A DNA stretch of 64,000 bases from Ardenticatenaceae bacterium (GTDB lineage Bacteria > Chloroflexota > Anaerolineae > Promineifilales > Promineifilaceae), in NCBI GenBank assembly GCA_020634395.1, contig JACKBU010000019.1:1-64000 (forward strand), given 5' to 3'. The notes beneath the pieces are model-generated. The model did no database searches, was not told the DNA's origin, and saw nothing but the letters and a program-made list of their open reading frames with translations. The translations under genes were made by a program, and so were the position numbers. Positions 52,811 through 61,717 of the stretch are shown here, piece by piece (position 1 is the stretch's first letter; the number at the start of each line of letters is the position of its first letter).

Positions 52811-53335
52811 CTAGGGCACGGGCTGCCCATCCGCTCCACACAGCACAAAGTGCTGCTTCAGATCGGTATGATATTCATAGCTTTGGCCGGATGCTTCCAG
52901 AACGATCTTGTAACCGGGCGTGATGACTTGCATGTAGGCGTAGCCAGGAGCCGGGCAGCCGAGCGCGCTGTCTGACCACTCAACGCTGGTGACCGAGACG
53001 ACCGAAATCTCGCTGGCGTCTACGCCTGAGCGGTCGGCCAGATCCTGGCTGACGAGGTGGACGACGGCCGTTTGCGCATCCGGCATGCCGGGCGTGGGCG
53101 GCGTGGGCGTGGGCGGCGTGGGCGTGGGCAGGTCTACAGGATACGCCGCCCCGGTGGCCAGCGCCGCGCCGGGGTATGCCGGCGGGTAAGCGGCCGGGGT
53201 GTCTGTTGGTGGCGGATTGAGGGGCGGGGCGGCGGTGGCCGGTTCGGGCACGGCCGTGGCTTCTCCGCCGCCGCTTGTACAGGCGGCCAGCAAGCCGGCT
53301 AAAAGAAGTATTGCTATCAGTAACCATTGTTTCAT
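52811..53335 (-). CDS. Small lipoprotein of unknown function
   Basis: A 174-residue lipoprotein. Signal peptide WLLIAILLLAGLLAAC with lipobox LAAC; a proline/alanine/threonine-rich spacer (to about 85), then a compact C-terminal domain, AVVHLVSQDLADRSGVDASEISVVSVTSVEWSDSALGCPAPGYAYMQVITPGYKIVLEASGQSYEYHTD, with two conserved-looking cysteines. That domain resembles small bacterial lipoprotein modules of unknown role. The ATG at 53335 follows GGAGG by six bases. It lies upstream of the vWA gene and may be cotranscribed with it. Confidence 0.75.
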   Translation of the reverse strand: MKQWLLIAILLLAGLLAACTSGGGEATAVPEPATAAPPLNPPPTDTPAAYPPAYPGAALATGAAYPVDLPTPTPPTPTPPTPGMPDAQTAVVHLVSQDLADRSGVDASEISVVSVTSVEWSDSALGCPAPGYAYMQVITPGYKIVLEASGQSYEYHTDLKQHFVLCGADGQPVP

Positions 53336-53536
53336 GTTCAACCTCCAAAATTGGGTTTCAGCCGCGCCGTCAACCGCTGGCCCGCCTGAAAAAGGATTCT
53401 AGCAGGTAAAACGTCCCGGCAAATAAGTCCGTTCCACGAATCCGGCCGTCAGAGTTTAGAATCGGGCGCTGCTGTCTGGAACGAGCGCGCCCTGATGTTT
53501 GACGGCCGTTTCTCTCCGTCAATTTCTCCAGCCGCA

Positions 53537-53788
53537 CAGCCCTCATCCCCAACCGCACAGCCCTCATCCCCAACCGCACAGCCCTCATCCCCAGCCGCAC
53601 AGCCCTCATCCCCAACCGCACAGCCCTCATCCCCAACCGCACAGCCCTCGTCCCCAACCGCACAGCCCTCATCCCCAACCGCGCAGCCCTCATCCCCAAC
53701 CGCACAGCCCTCATCCCCAGCCGCGCAGCCCTCGTCCCCAACCGCGCAGCCCTCATCCCCAACCGCGCAGCCCTCATCCCCACGGGGA
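53537..53788. repeat. 21-bp tandem array, 12 units (left array)
   Basis: Twelve contiguous units, of the form CAGCCCTCATCCCCAACCGC plus one base. Several frames on both strands are open (for example an SSPTAQP heptad on the plus strand and a GDEGCAV heptad on the minus strand). Together with the right array (53881-54132), which shares the core GGGGATGA in inverted form, it fills the gap between the lipoprotein and low-GC lipoprotein genes. Confidence 0.92.
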
Positions 53789-53809
53789 CGGCCGTTGCCG
53801 TAACCATTC

Positions 53810-53842
53810 ATCCTCCCGGAAGTTCTGAACTTCCGGGAGGAT
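53810..53842. repeat. 16-bp perfect hairpin with one-base loop between the arrays
   Basis: ATCCTCCCGGAAGTTC (53810-53825) is followed by one T and then its exact reverse complement to 53842. Confidence 0.85.
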
Positions 53843-53850
53843 TGGCGAAT

Positions 53851-53880
53851 CAGCCCTCATCCCCACGGGGATGAGGGCTG
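53851..53880. repeat. 14-bp perfect hairpin at the array junction
   Basis: CAGCCCTCATCCCC (53851-53864) and GGGGATGAGGGCTG (53867-53880) are exact complements around AC. The left arm equals the left array's unit core, so this joins the left array's unit to its inverted copy, which the right array then continues. Confidence 0.85.
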
Positions 53881-54132
53881 CCGTAGCGGGGATGACCATT
53901 GCCGTAGTGGGGATGACCATTGCCGTAGTGGGGATGACCATTGCCGTAGTGGGGATGACCATTGCCGTAGCGGGGATGACCATTGCCGTAGCGGGGATGA
54001 CCACTGCCGTAGCGGGGATGACCATTGCCGTAGCGGGGATGACCATTGCCGTAGCGGGGATGACCGTTGCCGTAGCGGGGATGACCATTGCCGTAGCGGG
54101 GATGACCACTGCCGTAGCGGGGATGACCATTG
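53881..54132. repeat. 21-bp tandem array, 12 units (right array)
   Basis: Twelve contiguous units of CCGTAGYGGGGATGACCATT plus one base, with a degenerate thirteenth up to about 54153 that ends in an ACGGCCGT copy. Frames on both strands are open (for example a YGNGHPR heptad on the minus strand). Equal unit number and opposite orientation to the left array are striking. Confidence 0.92.
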
Positions 54133-54364
54133 CCGTCGTGAGGACGGCCGTTCCATCCCCTCCCTGCCTGAAAAGGATACAATAGCGTTATGTGGAAACG
54201 GGAAACGGCCGTAATGCCTGCGGCTTGGCGCGGGGCAACCGGGGTGTGGCTCCGCCAGAAGGGCATCCCTACGGGCTGAGAGGCGGTCACAGCGGCAAAT
54301 GGAGATCGCACCGCAGCACGGGTTGGGAGCAATCAGAAGAAATACCCTAATAAGGAGATCGTTT

Positions 54365-55852
54365 ATGTGTAAACAAGTAACAGGTTACACATGGTGCTTA
54401 TTTTGGTTAATTTCGCTTATAACAGCGTGCACAACAGTAAACACGGATGCCGCTATAAATGAAGCCCATACACCGCAAATCGCCAGTTCATCAACTGCTG
54501 TCCAAATGTTCAGCACAGAAACACCTGCGGCAGAAAATCAAATCAATAAAACTGTATCGGCGCTGGTACAGCCCACAGCTAATGTCCTAACAGAATCGGT
54601 AGGTGTTACGATACCATCGACGCCGATAACTGTACCTACAACAACAGTGGGGACAAACAATACTGTTTTTGATACGGCTTTCGTATTTATACAAGGATCT
54701 GAATACTATGGCTTAAAGCCTATCAGCTATACTTCGATTGAAGAAGCAGAACTACTAGCCCAGAATTGGCAAGGTTTTTATCCGCACTACGCCGGTGAGC
54801 CATTTCATAACGGTGGGGCTGTTGGCCCCGGTGACGCCTTGTTGCTCTCCTTTGCAAATTATGCCAATAAAATTGCTTATTGGACTGGCAACGAAACAGG
54901 TCAGTTATGGATTTCTGACTTGAAGTTAGAAAATCCGCAGTTAGCCTATACTGATGAAGAACAGATATATGCTACTGGTGATGATTCGTTGTTTTCATGG
55001 TTTGGTAAAGGTGATTTGATCTGGACACCAGATGATTTGCATGTCATTTTCGATCCCCAAGATGAAACATTACCTAATTTGATTTATCATTTGACCAGCA
55101 ATTCTATGGACCCCTGGCCATGGTATTGCGATCGCATAGCTTTATCTCCTCGAACCAGTCGTCTGGCGCTATGGTGTTCTGCTTTAGATGGGAGTCCAAA
55201 TTTTGCTGTGATAGAGTGGGGTGGTGAAATTTGGACTAGCTCATCTGCCCCTGAACAGGAACTTGTTCACCGCAGAGACGAACGACCATTACGTTGGGAT
55301 AGTAATTGGGCCTGGTCAAGTGATGGACAACAGATTGCTTATTTTGATCCCTCGGATGCAAAGGGACAACTGTCTATCGCTAATGCTCAAGGCGTTCAAC
55401 GATCCCTTTTTCCAGGCGCCGCCTGGTGGTTAAACTCGAACATGTCTCGTATAGGAGTACCCGCAGAGATTATCCATTGGTCGCAAGACGGAAAAAGGTT
55501 ATTAGTGTATTCAAATGACTTGACCACAGATGCGTGCCCGGACATCGAGATCATGTTTGACTTGACTGAAGGAGATCTTACTGATGTTCCTTGTTGGCAT
55601 ATACTGGATTCACAAGACTATGGTGTGCTTTGGAGTTGGCGGGATTTTGTTATCACCTCGGGAGAAACTTCAGAGCTTACTAAATTCTGGCGGGATTATG
55701 AGGCCTCAATCTCTCCCCTTGGTGACTACTTGATGCTTACAATGCTTTTGGAGGACAACAAGGTGTGGAATGGCATAGTTAGGTTTAACGAGGGGGATTC
55801 TGCGATTCTAGATAATGCGCCAGCTTCTGCGATGCGCTGGCTCAATAAATAG
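54365..55852 (+). CDS. Low-GC lipoprotein with beta-propeller-like repeats, unknown function
   Basis: A 495-residue lipoprotein. Signal peptide GYTWCLFWLISLITAC with lipobox ITAC; a Ser/Thr-rich linker (to about 100), then a large domain with repeated WSxDGQxIAYF-like segments (LIWTPDDLHVIFD, WAWSSDGQQIAYFD, IHWSQDGKRLLVYS), typical of TolB/WD40-like propellers. The start at 54365 follows AAGGAGAT. The gene is visibly more AT-rich than all its neighbours, and I found no ACGGCCGT in it, which suggests recent acquisition. I do not recognise the exact family. Confidence 0.78.
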   Translation: MCKQVTGYTWCLFWLISLITACTTVNTDAAINEAHTPQIASSSTAVQMFSTETPAAENQINKTVSALVQPTANVLTESVGVTIPSTPITVPTTTVGTNNTVFDTAFVFIQGSEYYGLKPISYTSIEEAELLAQNWQGFYPHYAGEPFHNGGAVGPGDALLLSFANYANKIAYWTGNETGQLWISDLKLENPQLAYTDEEQIYATGDDSLFSWFGKGDLIWTPDDLHVIFDPQDETLPNLIYHLTSNSMDPWPWYCDRIALSPRTSRLALWCSALDGSPNFAVIEWGGEIWTSSSAPEQELVHRRDERPLRWDSNWAWSSDGQQIAYFDPSDAKGQLSIANAQGVQRSLFPGAAWWLNSNMSRIGVPAEIIHWSQDGKRLLVYSNDLTTDACPDIEIMFDLTEGDLTDVPCWHILDSQDYGVLWSWRDFVITSGETSELTKFWRDYEASISPLGDYLMLTMLLEDNKVWNGIVRFNEGDSAILDNAPASAMRWLNK

Positions 55853-56088
55853 ACCCTATGGTTCTCTATAAGAACAACGTAAAACGCAATTCTTAGTGCA
55901 AAAACGCGTAAACGGCCGTGCCTCGTTCCCCGTTCAGTGTTAGCTGTTGATTGTTGGGGACACGGCCGTTTCCCCTTCACTTTTCCCTGTTCATTGTTCG
56001 GCAACGGCCGTGTCCAGTATAATCAGGCGGCAAACAACCAGACCGGATTATAGGGACACGCACACCCAAGCAGGACAAGTGATTATCC

Positions 56089-58104
56089 ATGACTGCCGAA
56101 TTGAAACGCCGCATCACCGCCGACGACCTCTACCACCTTCAGATCGTATCCGACCCGCAAATTTCGCCCGACGGCCAGCACGTCGTTTTCTGCGTGCAGA
56201 CGGTGGAGCGAAGCAGCGAAAAGAAATACAGCCACCTCTGGCTGGTCCCAACTGACGGCGCTGCGCCGCCGCGCCAGTTCACCTTCGGCCAGCACCGCGA
56301 CACTCACCCGCGCTGGTCGCCCGACGGCCGTTCCCTCGCCTTCCTCTCCAACCGCGCCGACGAAAAACAGGCCCAGATTTACCGCATCGGCCTGGACGGG
56401 GGCGAGGCCCAACCCATCACCCAGCTCGCCGGAGCCATTGCCACCTTTGCCTGGTCGCCGGACGGGACGCAGTTTGTCTGCCAGTTCCGCCAGAAAGATC
56501 AGACGGCCGTCGAAATGGAAAAAGACGAACGCAAAAAGAAGCTGGGCCTGGTGGATCGGCGCATTACCCGCCTGGATTATCGCGCCGACGGCGCGGGCTT
56601 CCTGCCGCAGGAACGCTGGCACCTCTGGACCATCGACACGGCCAGCGGTGCGGCCACCCAACTGACCAGCGGCGACATCTTCCACGAAACCAACCCCAGC
56701 TGGTCGCCCGACGGCCGTTTCATCCTCTTTGCCTCCGTCCGCACAGACCCGCCCGACCTCAACTGGGAGCAGTCGGAACTGTACCTGATCCCGGCGCAGG
56801 GCGGGGACATGCGGCCGGTGCCAGGGCATGACGGCCGTAAATTTGAAGGCACGTTCTCGCCCGACGGCCAAACCATCGCCTATCTGGGGCGCGAACGGTA
56901 CGGCACCTGGTATCAGTTGGACTGCCTGTACGTGACGGCCGTCGACGGCCGTGAAACGCGCAATTTGTCTGCGCCCTATGATGTGCACTGCGGCCTGGCT
57001 ACCCTCACAGACGTTGGCAGCGGGTCAGCGGCCACGCCGCCTACCTGGACAGCCAATGGGCAGGGCGTCTACAGTGTCGTCAGCCAGAACGGCGGCCAAT
57101 CTCTGCAATGTTTCCCGGCCGGCGGGCAGCCGCCCACGCCGGTCATCGACGGGCCGGGATTGGTAGCCGCGTTTTCGCTGGATGCGGCTCACGGCCGTAT
57201 GGCCTACCTTTGGGGAACCCTCGATCGGCCCGGCCAGATCTGGCTGCGCGAGATGACCAGCGGCGAGAACCGCCTCCTGGTGGATCTCAACGCCGATCTG
57301 CTGGCGGAAATTGACCTGGGCCACACTGAGGAGGTGTGGTTTGCGGCGCAGGACGGGTACAAACTGCAGGGCTGGATCACTTATCCGCCCGACTTTGATC
57401 CCACGCGGCAATATCCGGCGATACTGGAGATTCATGGCGGGCCGATGGGGCAGTACGGCCGGGCCTTCATGCACGAATTTTATTTTCTGGCTGCCCAGGG
57501 TTACATCGTCTTTTGGAGCAATCCGCGCGGCGGGCAGGGGTACGGCGAGGACCATCTGGCGGCTATTGCCAACGCCTGGGGCACGGTGGATTACGATGAC
57601 GTGATGGCCTGGACCGACTACGTGGCGGCGCAGCCCTACGTGGATGCGGCGCGCCTGGGTGTGACGGGCGGCAGCTACGGCGGCTATATGACCACGCTGA
57701 TCATTGGCCGCACGGAGCGATTTAAAGCGGCCGTCGCCCAGCGGGTCGTCAGCAACCTGATCAGCTTTTACGGCGGCAGCGACCTGAACGGCACGCGCAC
57801 GGAAAGCCTGATCGGCGCGGCGCAGCCGCCCTGGGAGGCGTTTGCCGCCTACTGGCAGCAGTCGCCGATGAAAACCATCGGCCAGGCCCGCACGCCGACG
57901 CTGATTATGCACAGCGAACAGGACAAGCGCTGCCCGCCGGAGCAGGGCGAGCAGGTGTTTGTGGCTCTGAAGCGGCTGGGCGTGGAAACAGAATTGATTT
58001 TATTCCCGGATGAAGGGCATGATTTGAGCCGCAGCGGCCGGACGGACCGCCGGATTGCCCGTTTACACCACATTCAGCGCTGGTTTGACCGGTTTCTGAA
58101 GTGA
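56089..58104 (+). CDS. S9 family peptidase (prolyl oligopeptidase/acylaminoacyl-peptidase type)
   Basis: A 671-residue serine peptidase. The N-terminal beta-propeller (about 1-400) has repeated SPDG motifs (ISPDGQHVVF, WSPDGRSLAFLSNR, WSPDGRFILFAS). The C-terminal alpha/beta-hydrolase domain has GGSYGGYMT with the nucleophile Ser near residue 528, Asp near 612 (SEQDKRCPPEQ) and His near 644 (DEGHDLSRSG). The motif order is of the DPP/acylaminoacyl-peptidase group. No signal peptide, so it likely trims imported or internal peptides in the cytoplasm. The ACGGCCGT word appears many times inside it. Confidence 0.93.
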   Translation: MTAELKRRITADDLYHLQIVSDPQISPDGQHVVFCVQTVERSSEKKYSHLWLVPTDGAAPPRQFTFGQHRDTHPRWSPDGRSLAFLSNRADEKQAQIYRIGLDGGEAQPITQLAGAIATFAWSPDGTQFVCQFRQKDQTAVEMEKDERKKKLGLVDRRITRLDYRADGAGFLPQERWHLWTIDTASGAATQLTSGDIFHETNPSWSPDGRFILFASVRTDPPDLNWEQSELYLIPAQGGDMRPVPGHDGRKFEGTFSPDGQTIAYLGRERYGTWYQLDCLYVTAVDGRETRNLSAPYDVHCGLATLTDVGSGSAATPPTWTANGQGVYSVVSQNGGQSLQCFPAGGQPPTPVIDGPGLVAAFSLDAAHGRMAYLWGTLDRPGQIWLREMTSGENRLLVDLNADLLAEIDLGHTEEVWFAAQDGYKLQGWITYPPDFDPTRQYPAILEIHGGPMGQYGRAFMHEFYFLAAQGYIVFWSNPRGGQGYGEDHLAAIANAWGTVDYDDVMAWTDYVAAQPYVDAARLGVTGGSYGGYMTTLIIGRTERFKAAVAQRVVSNLISFYGGSDLNGTRTESLIGAAQPPWEAFAAYWQQSPMKTIGQARTPTLIMHSEQDKRCPPEQGEQVFVALKRLGVETELILFPDEGHDLSRSGRTDRRIARLHHIQRWFDRFLK

Positions 58105-58140
58105 GCGGGCCGGCGGCCTGTTGTTTGAGGGACGATCCTC

Positions 58141-59196
58141 ATGAGTAACGCAGAAAGTAGTGCTACCGGACCCAATGTGCTGATTGTGGATGACAGCCCG
58201 GTGAATTTGCGTCTGTTGGCGCAAATTTTGAACAATATGGACTATATGGTGCGGCCGGCGAAGAACGGCCGTATTGCCCTTGCCTCGGCCAAAGCTGCCC
58301 CCCCAGACCTCATCCTGCTGGACATCATGATGCCAGAAATGAACGGCTTCGAGGTTTTGGCCCGGCTCAAAAGCGACCCCGACTTGCGTGACATTCCCGT
58401 GCTCATCATTTCCGCTCTCGATGACATGGACAGCATTGTGAAAGGCATCAAAATGGGGGCGGAAGATTATCTGCCCAAGCCGTTTGAACGGGTGCTGCTG
58501 CAGGCGCGCATCGAAACCTGCCTGGAGAAAAAGCAGCTGCGTGACCGGGAAAAGCTGCACTTGCAGCAGATCGAGGCGGAGAAACGCCGGGCCGATGAAC
58601 TGCTGCACGTTATTTTGCCCAATGCCATCGTGGCCGAGCTGAAGGCCACCGATGGCGTGCAGCCGCGCCTTTACCAGAACGTCGCGGTGCTGTTTGCCGA
58701 CGTGGTGGGCTTTACCCCTTACTGCGAAACGCATACGCCAGAAGATGTGTTGATGAATTTGCAGGCGCTGGTGGAGGTGTATGAAAAGATCACTTTTGCC
58801 TATGACCTGCAAAAGATAAAAACGGTGGGGGATGCTTTTATGGCGACGGCCGGTTTGCTAAACGTGCTGGACAATCCGGTAGCCCACTGTGTACGTTCTG
58901 CTTTTAAGATGATTGCCGCCGCGCCCAAGCTGCCGGCCGGCTGGCAGGTGCGGATTGGTATCCACATCGGCCCGGTGATTGCCGGTATTGTGGGGCATCG
59001 GCAGTACTTGTTTGACTTGTGGGGGGATACGGTGAACACGGCGCAGCGCATCGAAAGCCAGGGTCCGCCCGGCACCATCAGCCTGAGCCGGGTGGCTTAT
59101 GAACAGGTCGCTGATTACTGGCGGGCAGAAGCGCGGGGCTGTATTCCGGTGAAGGGGAAGGGCGAGTTGGAGATCTTCCAGATCGTGACGGCGTAA
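58141..59196 (+). CDS. Response regulator with class III nucleotidyl cyclase output domain
   Basis: A 351-residue protein. Receiver domain at about 11-125: acidic pocket Asp17/Asp18, phospho-acceptor Asp61 (LILLDIMMPEMNGFEVL), Lys113. A coiled-coil linker (ELHLQQIEAEKRRADELLHVILPNAI) leads to a class III cyclase domain with VAVLFADVVGFTPYCE (metal Asp187), KIKTVGDAFMATAG (metal Asp231, adenine-selecting Lys), and FDLWGDTVNTAQRIESQG. These residues fit adenylate cyclase; the cNMP product is not proven. Phosphorylation by an unlinked histidine kinase would control it. It starts 36 bp after the S9 peptidase gene. Confidence 0.93.
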   Translation: MSNAESSATGPNVLIVDDSPVNLRLLAQILNNMDYMVRPAKNGRIALASAKAAPPDLILLDIMMPEMNGFEVLARLKSDPDLRDIPVLIISALDDMDSIVKGIKMGAEDYLPKPFERVLLQARIETCLEKKQLRDREKLHLQQIEAEKRRADELLHVILPNAIVAELKATDGVQPRLYQNVAVLFADVVGFTPYCETHTPEDVLMNLQALVEVYEKITFAYDLQKIKTVGDAFMATAGLLNVLDNPVAHCVRSAFKMIAAAPKLPAGWQVRIGIHIGPVIAGIVGHRQYLFDLWGDTVNTAQRIESQGPPGTISLSRVAYEQVADYWRAEARGCIPVKGKGELEIFQIVTA

Positions 59197-59212
59197 GGTC
59201 TTGCCGGCCTAC

Positions 59213-59401
59213 CTGAAAACGGCCGTGCACCCCCTGAAAACCATCCTGTAACGGCTGAAACCCATGATCCCGTGCCTGAAAGCCATGATGTAATGGCTGA
59301 AAACCATGATCCCATGCCTGAAAACGGTGATCCAGCACCTGAAAATGATGATCCAGCGCCTGAAAATGATGATGTAACGGCTGAAAACGGTGATCCGCCG
59401 G
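59213..59401. repeat. 21-bp tandem array, 9 units
   Basis: Nine contiguous units built on CTGAAAACCATGATCC, more diverged than the other arrays. It begins 16 bp after the cyclase gene and ends at the stop region of the convergent ATP-grasp gene. On the minus strand it encodes a DHRFQPL-like heptad, but no supported gene. Confidence 0.85.
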
Positions 59402-59411
59402 GCAGTAACGC

Positions 59412-60761
59412 TTAGCGCTGTTCCACCACAAAGGTGGGCACGGTGGAGCCGCCGCCGGCCGAAACATTCAGTAGAGGGTCCGTAGACAGCCGCGTCAGGC
59501 AGCCATCGACGTAATTGCCGTAAAAAATGAAGGGCGCCGTATCCAGCATCCGGTTGTAGATTTTTAGCTCGTCGTTGACAAAGCTGGGGTACGGCTCCTC
59601 GGGGATAACCACGCGCTCCTGCACGATGTGGGGCGTTTCCAGCGCTTCCTGCACCGCTTTCTCCCAGCCGCTTTTGTTGGTTTGCCAGCCCAGCACAATG
59701 CCGCGCCCGCCGTAATCGTCATTGGGCTTCAGGACCAGCTGCTCCTGGTATTTGTGGATGAAGGGGATCAGATCGACCGGCAGGCCGCCGTAGGTTGTGC
59801 GGCGCTCTTCCACGCGCCGGGTCCACGGAATGTGGGCTTTGATGGCGTGTTGTTCCTCCTCGCTGAACATGCCGGCGTTTTCTTCGTCGCTAAGGACGGC
59901 CAGGCTGAGCTTTTTGTAGAGCATTTTGCAGCGGAAGGGGTTGACCATGCAGACGGCCCCGTCGCGCACGGCCTGGACGATGGGCGAGGCTGTGCCGCAG
60001 CGCTCGATCAGTTCGGTGATGAGCACGCGCTTGTAGATGATGTTGATGTGGTAGTCGCCGGCCATGAGACGGCCGTTGCGAAACTCCGTCTCGCGCGGGT
60101 CGATGATGCGGCTTTCGTATCCCTGGCTGCCAAAATACTGGGTAAACAGTTCAAATTCGCTGCGGGTGGGCACGTCGGTCCAGTCCAGGATGGCAATGCG
60201 CGGCCGTTCCTGGCCGCCCCACTCCTTATACATATCCAGCAGCACGTGCATGACGCTGTGGCGGGTGGGCAACGGCCGTACCACGTACTCCTTCATAAAC
60301 GCCCCCATCACCGGCAGGCCGTAAAACACGTCGTTCAGCACGTCGTTGTAGGCCGAGGCGGCCGGCACTTCGGCGTTGTACTCGGTGAAGCGCAGCTCGT
60401 TGTTTTCGGTGACGAAAAAAGCGTCCAGGCGGGTAAGGGGGGTGTGGCTTTGGAAGCCCGGCTCCACCTGCACCAGCTCTTCTTCCCAGTCGTACAGGCC
60501 AAACTGCTGGCGAAACTCCGTGTCGGCGATGGCGCGGTGGGAGATTTTGTCGAAGGCGCCCAGTAACGGCCGTATCGAGCGGCGCAGGTAGGTGTACTGG
60601 CTTGGGGTTAGAAAACGGGGGCGCAAGACGGTGCATAACGGCCGTGTGCCAAAAAACAACCCGCGCCGCTGCAGCTGCTCATCCAACTGCCCCTGCGATT
60701 CTGCTGCCAAATTCTCTGTCAGTAAATTGTGATACGTTTTGATTGCTTCTGTCAGCGCCAT
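59412..60761 (-). CDS. Circularly permuted ATP-grasp family protein
   Basis: A 449-residue predicted carboxylate-amine ligase. The layout matches circularly permuted ATP-grasps (glutathionylspermidine-synthase-like/DUF404-type): the N-terminal part carries LDAFFVTENNELRFTEYNAE, the middle has the nucleotide-binding loop, and the end has LVLKPNDDYGGRGIVLGWQ with YGGRG phosphate-binding loop, LVNDELKIY and the closing VDGCLTRLS. The ATG at 60761 follows GGAGG. It is the third gene of a minus-strand unit after an esterase (61718) and another ATP-grasp (60783). The substrates are unknown. Confidence 0.75.
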   Translation of the reverse strand: MALTEAIKTYHNLLTENLAAESQGQLDEQLQRRGLFFGTRPLCTVLRPRFLTPSQYTYLRRSIRPLLGAFDKISHRAIADTEFRQQFGLYDWEEELVQVEPGFQSHTPLTRLDAFFVTENNELRFTEYNAEVPAASAYNDVLNDVFYGLPVMGAFMKEYVVRPLPTRHSVMHVLLDMYKEWGGQERPRIAILDWTDVPTRSEFELFTQYFGSQGYESRIIDPRETEFRNGRLMAGDYHINIIYKRVLITELIERCGTASPIVQAVRDGAVCMVNPFRCKMLYKKLSLAVLSDEENAGMFSEEEQHAIKAHIPWTRRVEERRTTYGGLPVDLIPFIHKYQEQLVLKPNDDYGGRGIVLGWQTNKSGWEKAVQEALETPHIVQERVVIPEEPYPSFVNDELKIYNRMLDTAPFIFYGNYVDGCLTRLSTDPLLNVSAGGGSTVPTFVVEQR

Positions 60762-60782
60762 GCTAGCCTCCAACTTCTCCGC

Positions 60783-61703
60783 TCAGAACAACTTGCTCCA
60801 ACGCAGGTCCGCCATCTGCGGCCGCGGATTTTGCGCCAGGTCTATCACCAGGTCGGCCATGTGGTTCACGCACCAGGAAAAATAATGCGGCGTCAGCGAG
60901 TTGATGTCCATGTCCGGAGCCGGATTCATAAAATCGATGGCGTAAGGCACGCCGTCCTTCACGGCAAATTCTACCGTGTTCATGTCGTAGCCCAATGCCT
61001 GCACCAGCTTCAGAGCATCGCCGACTACGCGCGTGCCCAGTTCCGGCGACAGGTGGGCGTGCTCGACGTGATATTTGCGCGCTTTGGGATCGTACTTCAT
61101 CGGCAAAATGTGCTCCTGGCCCAGGCACATGCAGCGCACGTAATGGTCCCACTCGATGAACTCTTGCAGCACCATCGTCAGCAGCCCAGATTGATCGTAG
61201 GCGCGCCACAGTTCTTCCATGGTGTGGCAAATGTGGACCTCTTTCCAGCCGCCGCCGTGCGCATCTTTCAGCACACAGGGCAGCCCCACGTAATCGACCA
61301 GCGCTTCCCAGTCCAGCGGGAAGACGAGGTTGCGCAGGCTTTCGTCGTGGACGATGCCGGGCACGTAATCTTTGTTGGGCAGCACGATGGTTTTGGGGCT
61401 GGCTACCCCCAGTTTGGTGGCCAGGGCAGCCTCGAAAAATTTGTCATCGGCCGTCCACATAAAGGGGTTGTTGATCACGGCCGTTCCTTCCAACACCGCC
61501 GCCTTCAGATAGGATCGGTAATACGGCACTTCGTGGGAAATGCGGTCAACGATGACGGCATACTCGCCCGGTTCGTCCATGCGTGACCCGCCCAGCTTCA
61601 CATACTCCGCCACAACACCGGCGGAACGGCCGTTCACCTCATCAATAAACGCCGGCGGAAATGACCACTCCCGCCCCACCAGCAGCCCAACTTTCTGCGT
61701 CAT
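60783..61703 (-). CDS. ATP-grasp ligase (RimK/D-Ala-D-Ala ligase-like)
   Basis: A 306-residue enzyme. TQKVGLLVGREWSFPPAFIDEVN opens the pre-ATP-grasp domain; KDAHGGGWKEVHIC contains the Lys and a phosphate loop; VLQEFIEWDHYVRCMCLG and EFAVKDGVPYAIDFMNPAPDMD carry the metal Glu/Asn residues. The start at 61703 has AGGAGAGGT upstream. It lies 21 bp from the permuted ATP-grasp gene. It would join a carboxylate to an amine or thiol; the product is unknown. Confidence 0.85.
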   Translation of the reverse strand: MTQKVGLLVGREWSFPPAFIDEVNGRSAGVVAEYVKLGGSRMDEPGEYAVIVDRISHEVPYYRSYLKAAVLEGTAVINNPFMWTADDKFFEAALATKLGVASPKTIVLPNKDYVPGIVHDESLRNLVFPLDWEALVDYVGLPCVLKDAHGGGWKEVHICHTMEELWRAYDQSGLLTMVLQEFIEWDHYVRCMCLGQEHILPMKYDPKARKYHVEHAHLSPELGTRVVGDALKLVQALGYDMNTVEFAVKDGVPYAIDFMNPAPDMDINSLTPHYFSWCVNHMADLVIDLAQNPRPQMADLRWSKLF

Positions 61704-61717
61704 ATCTTCACCTCTCC

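Noticed and set aside
53537..54132. CRISPR array
   Set aside because: Units are directly adjacent with no variable spacers, and no cas genes are in the window.
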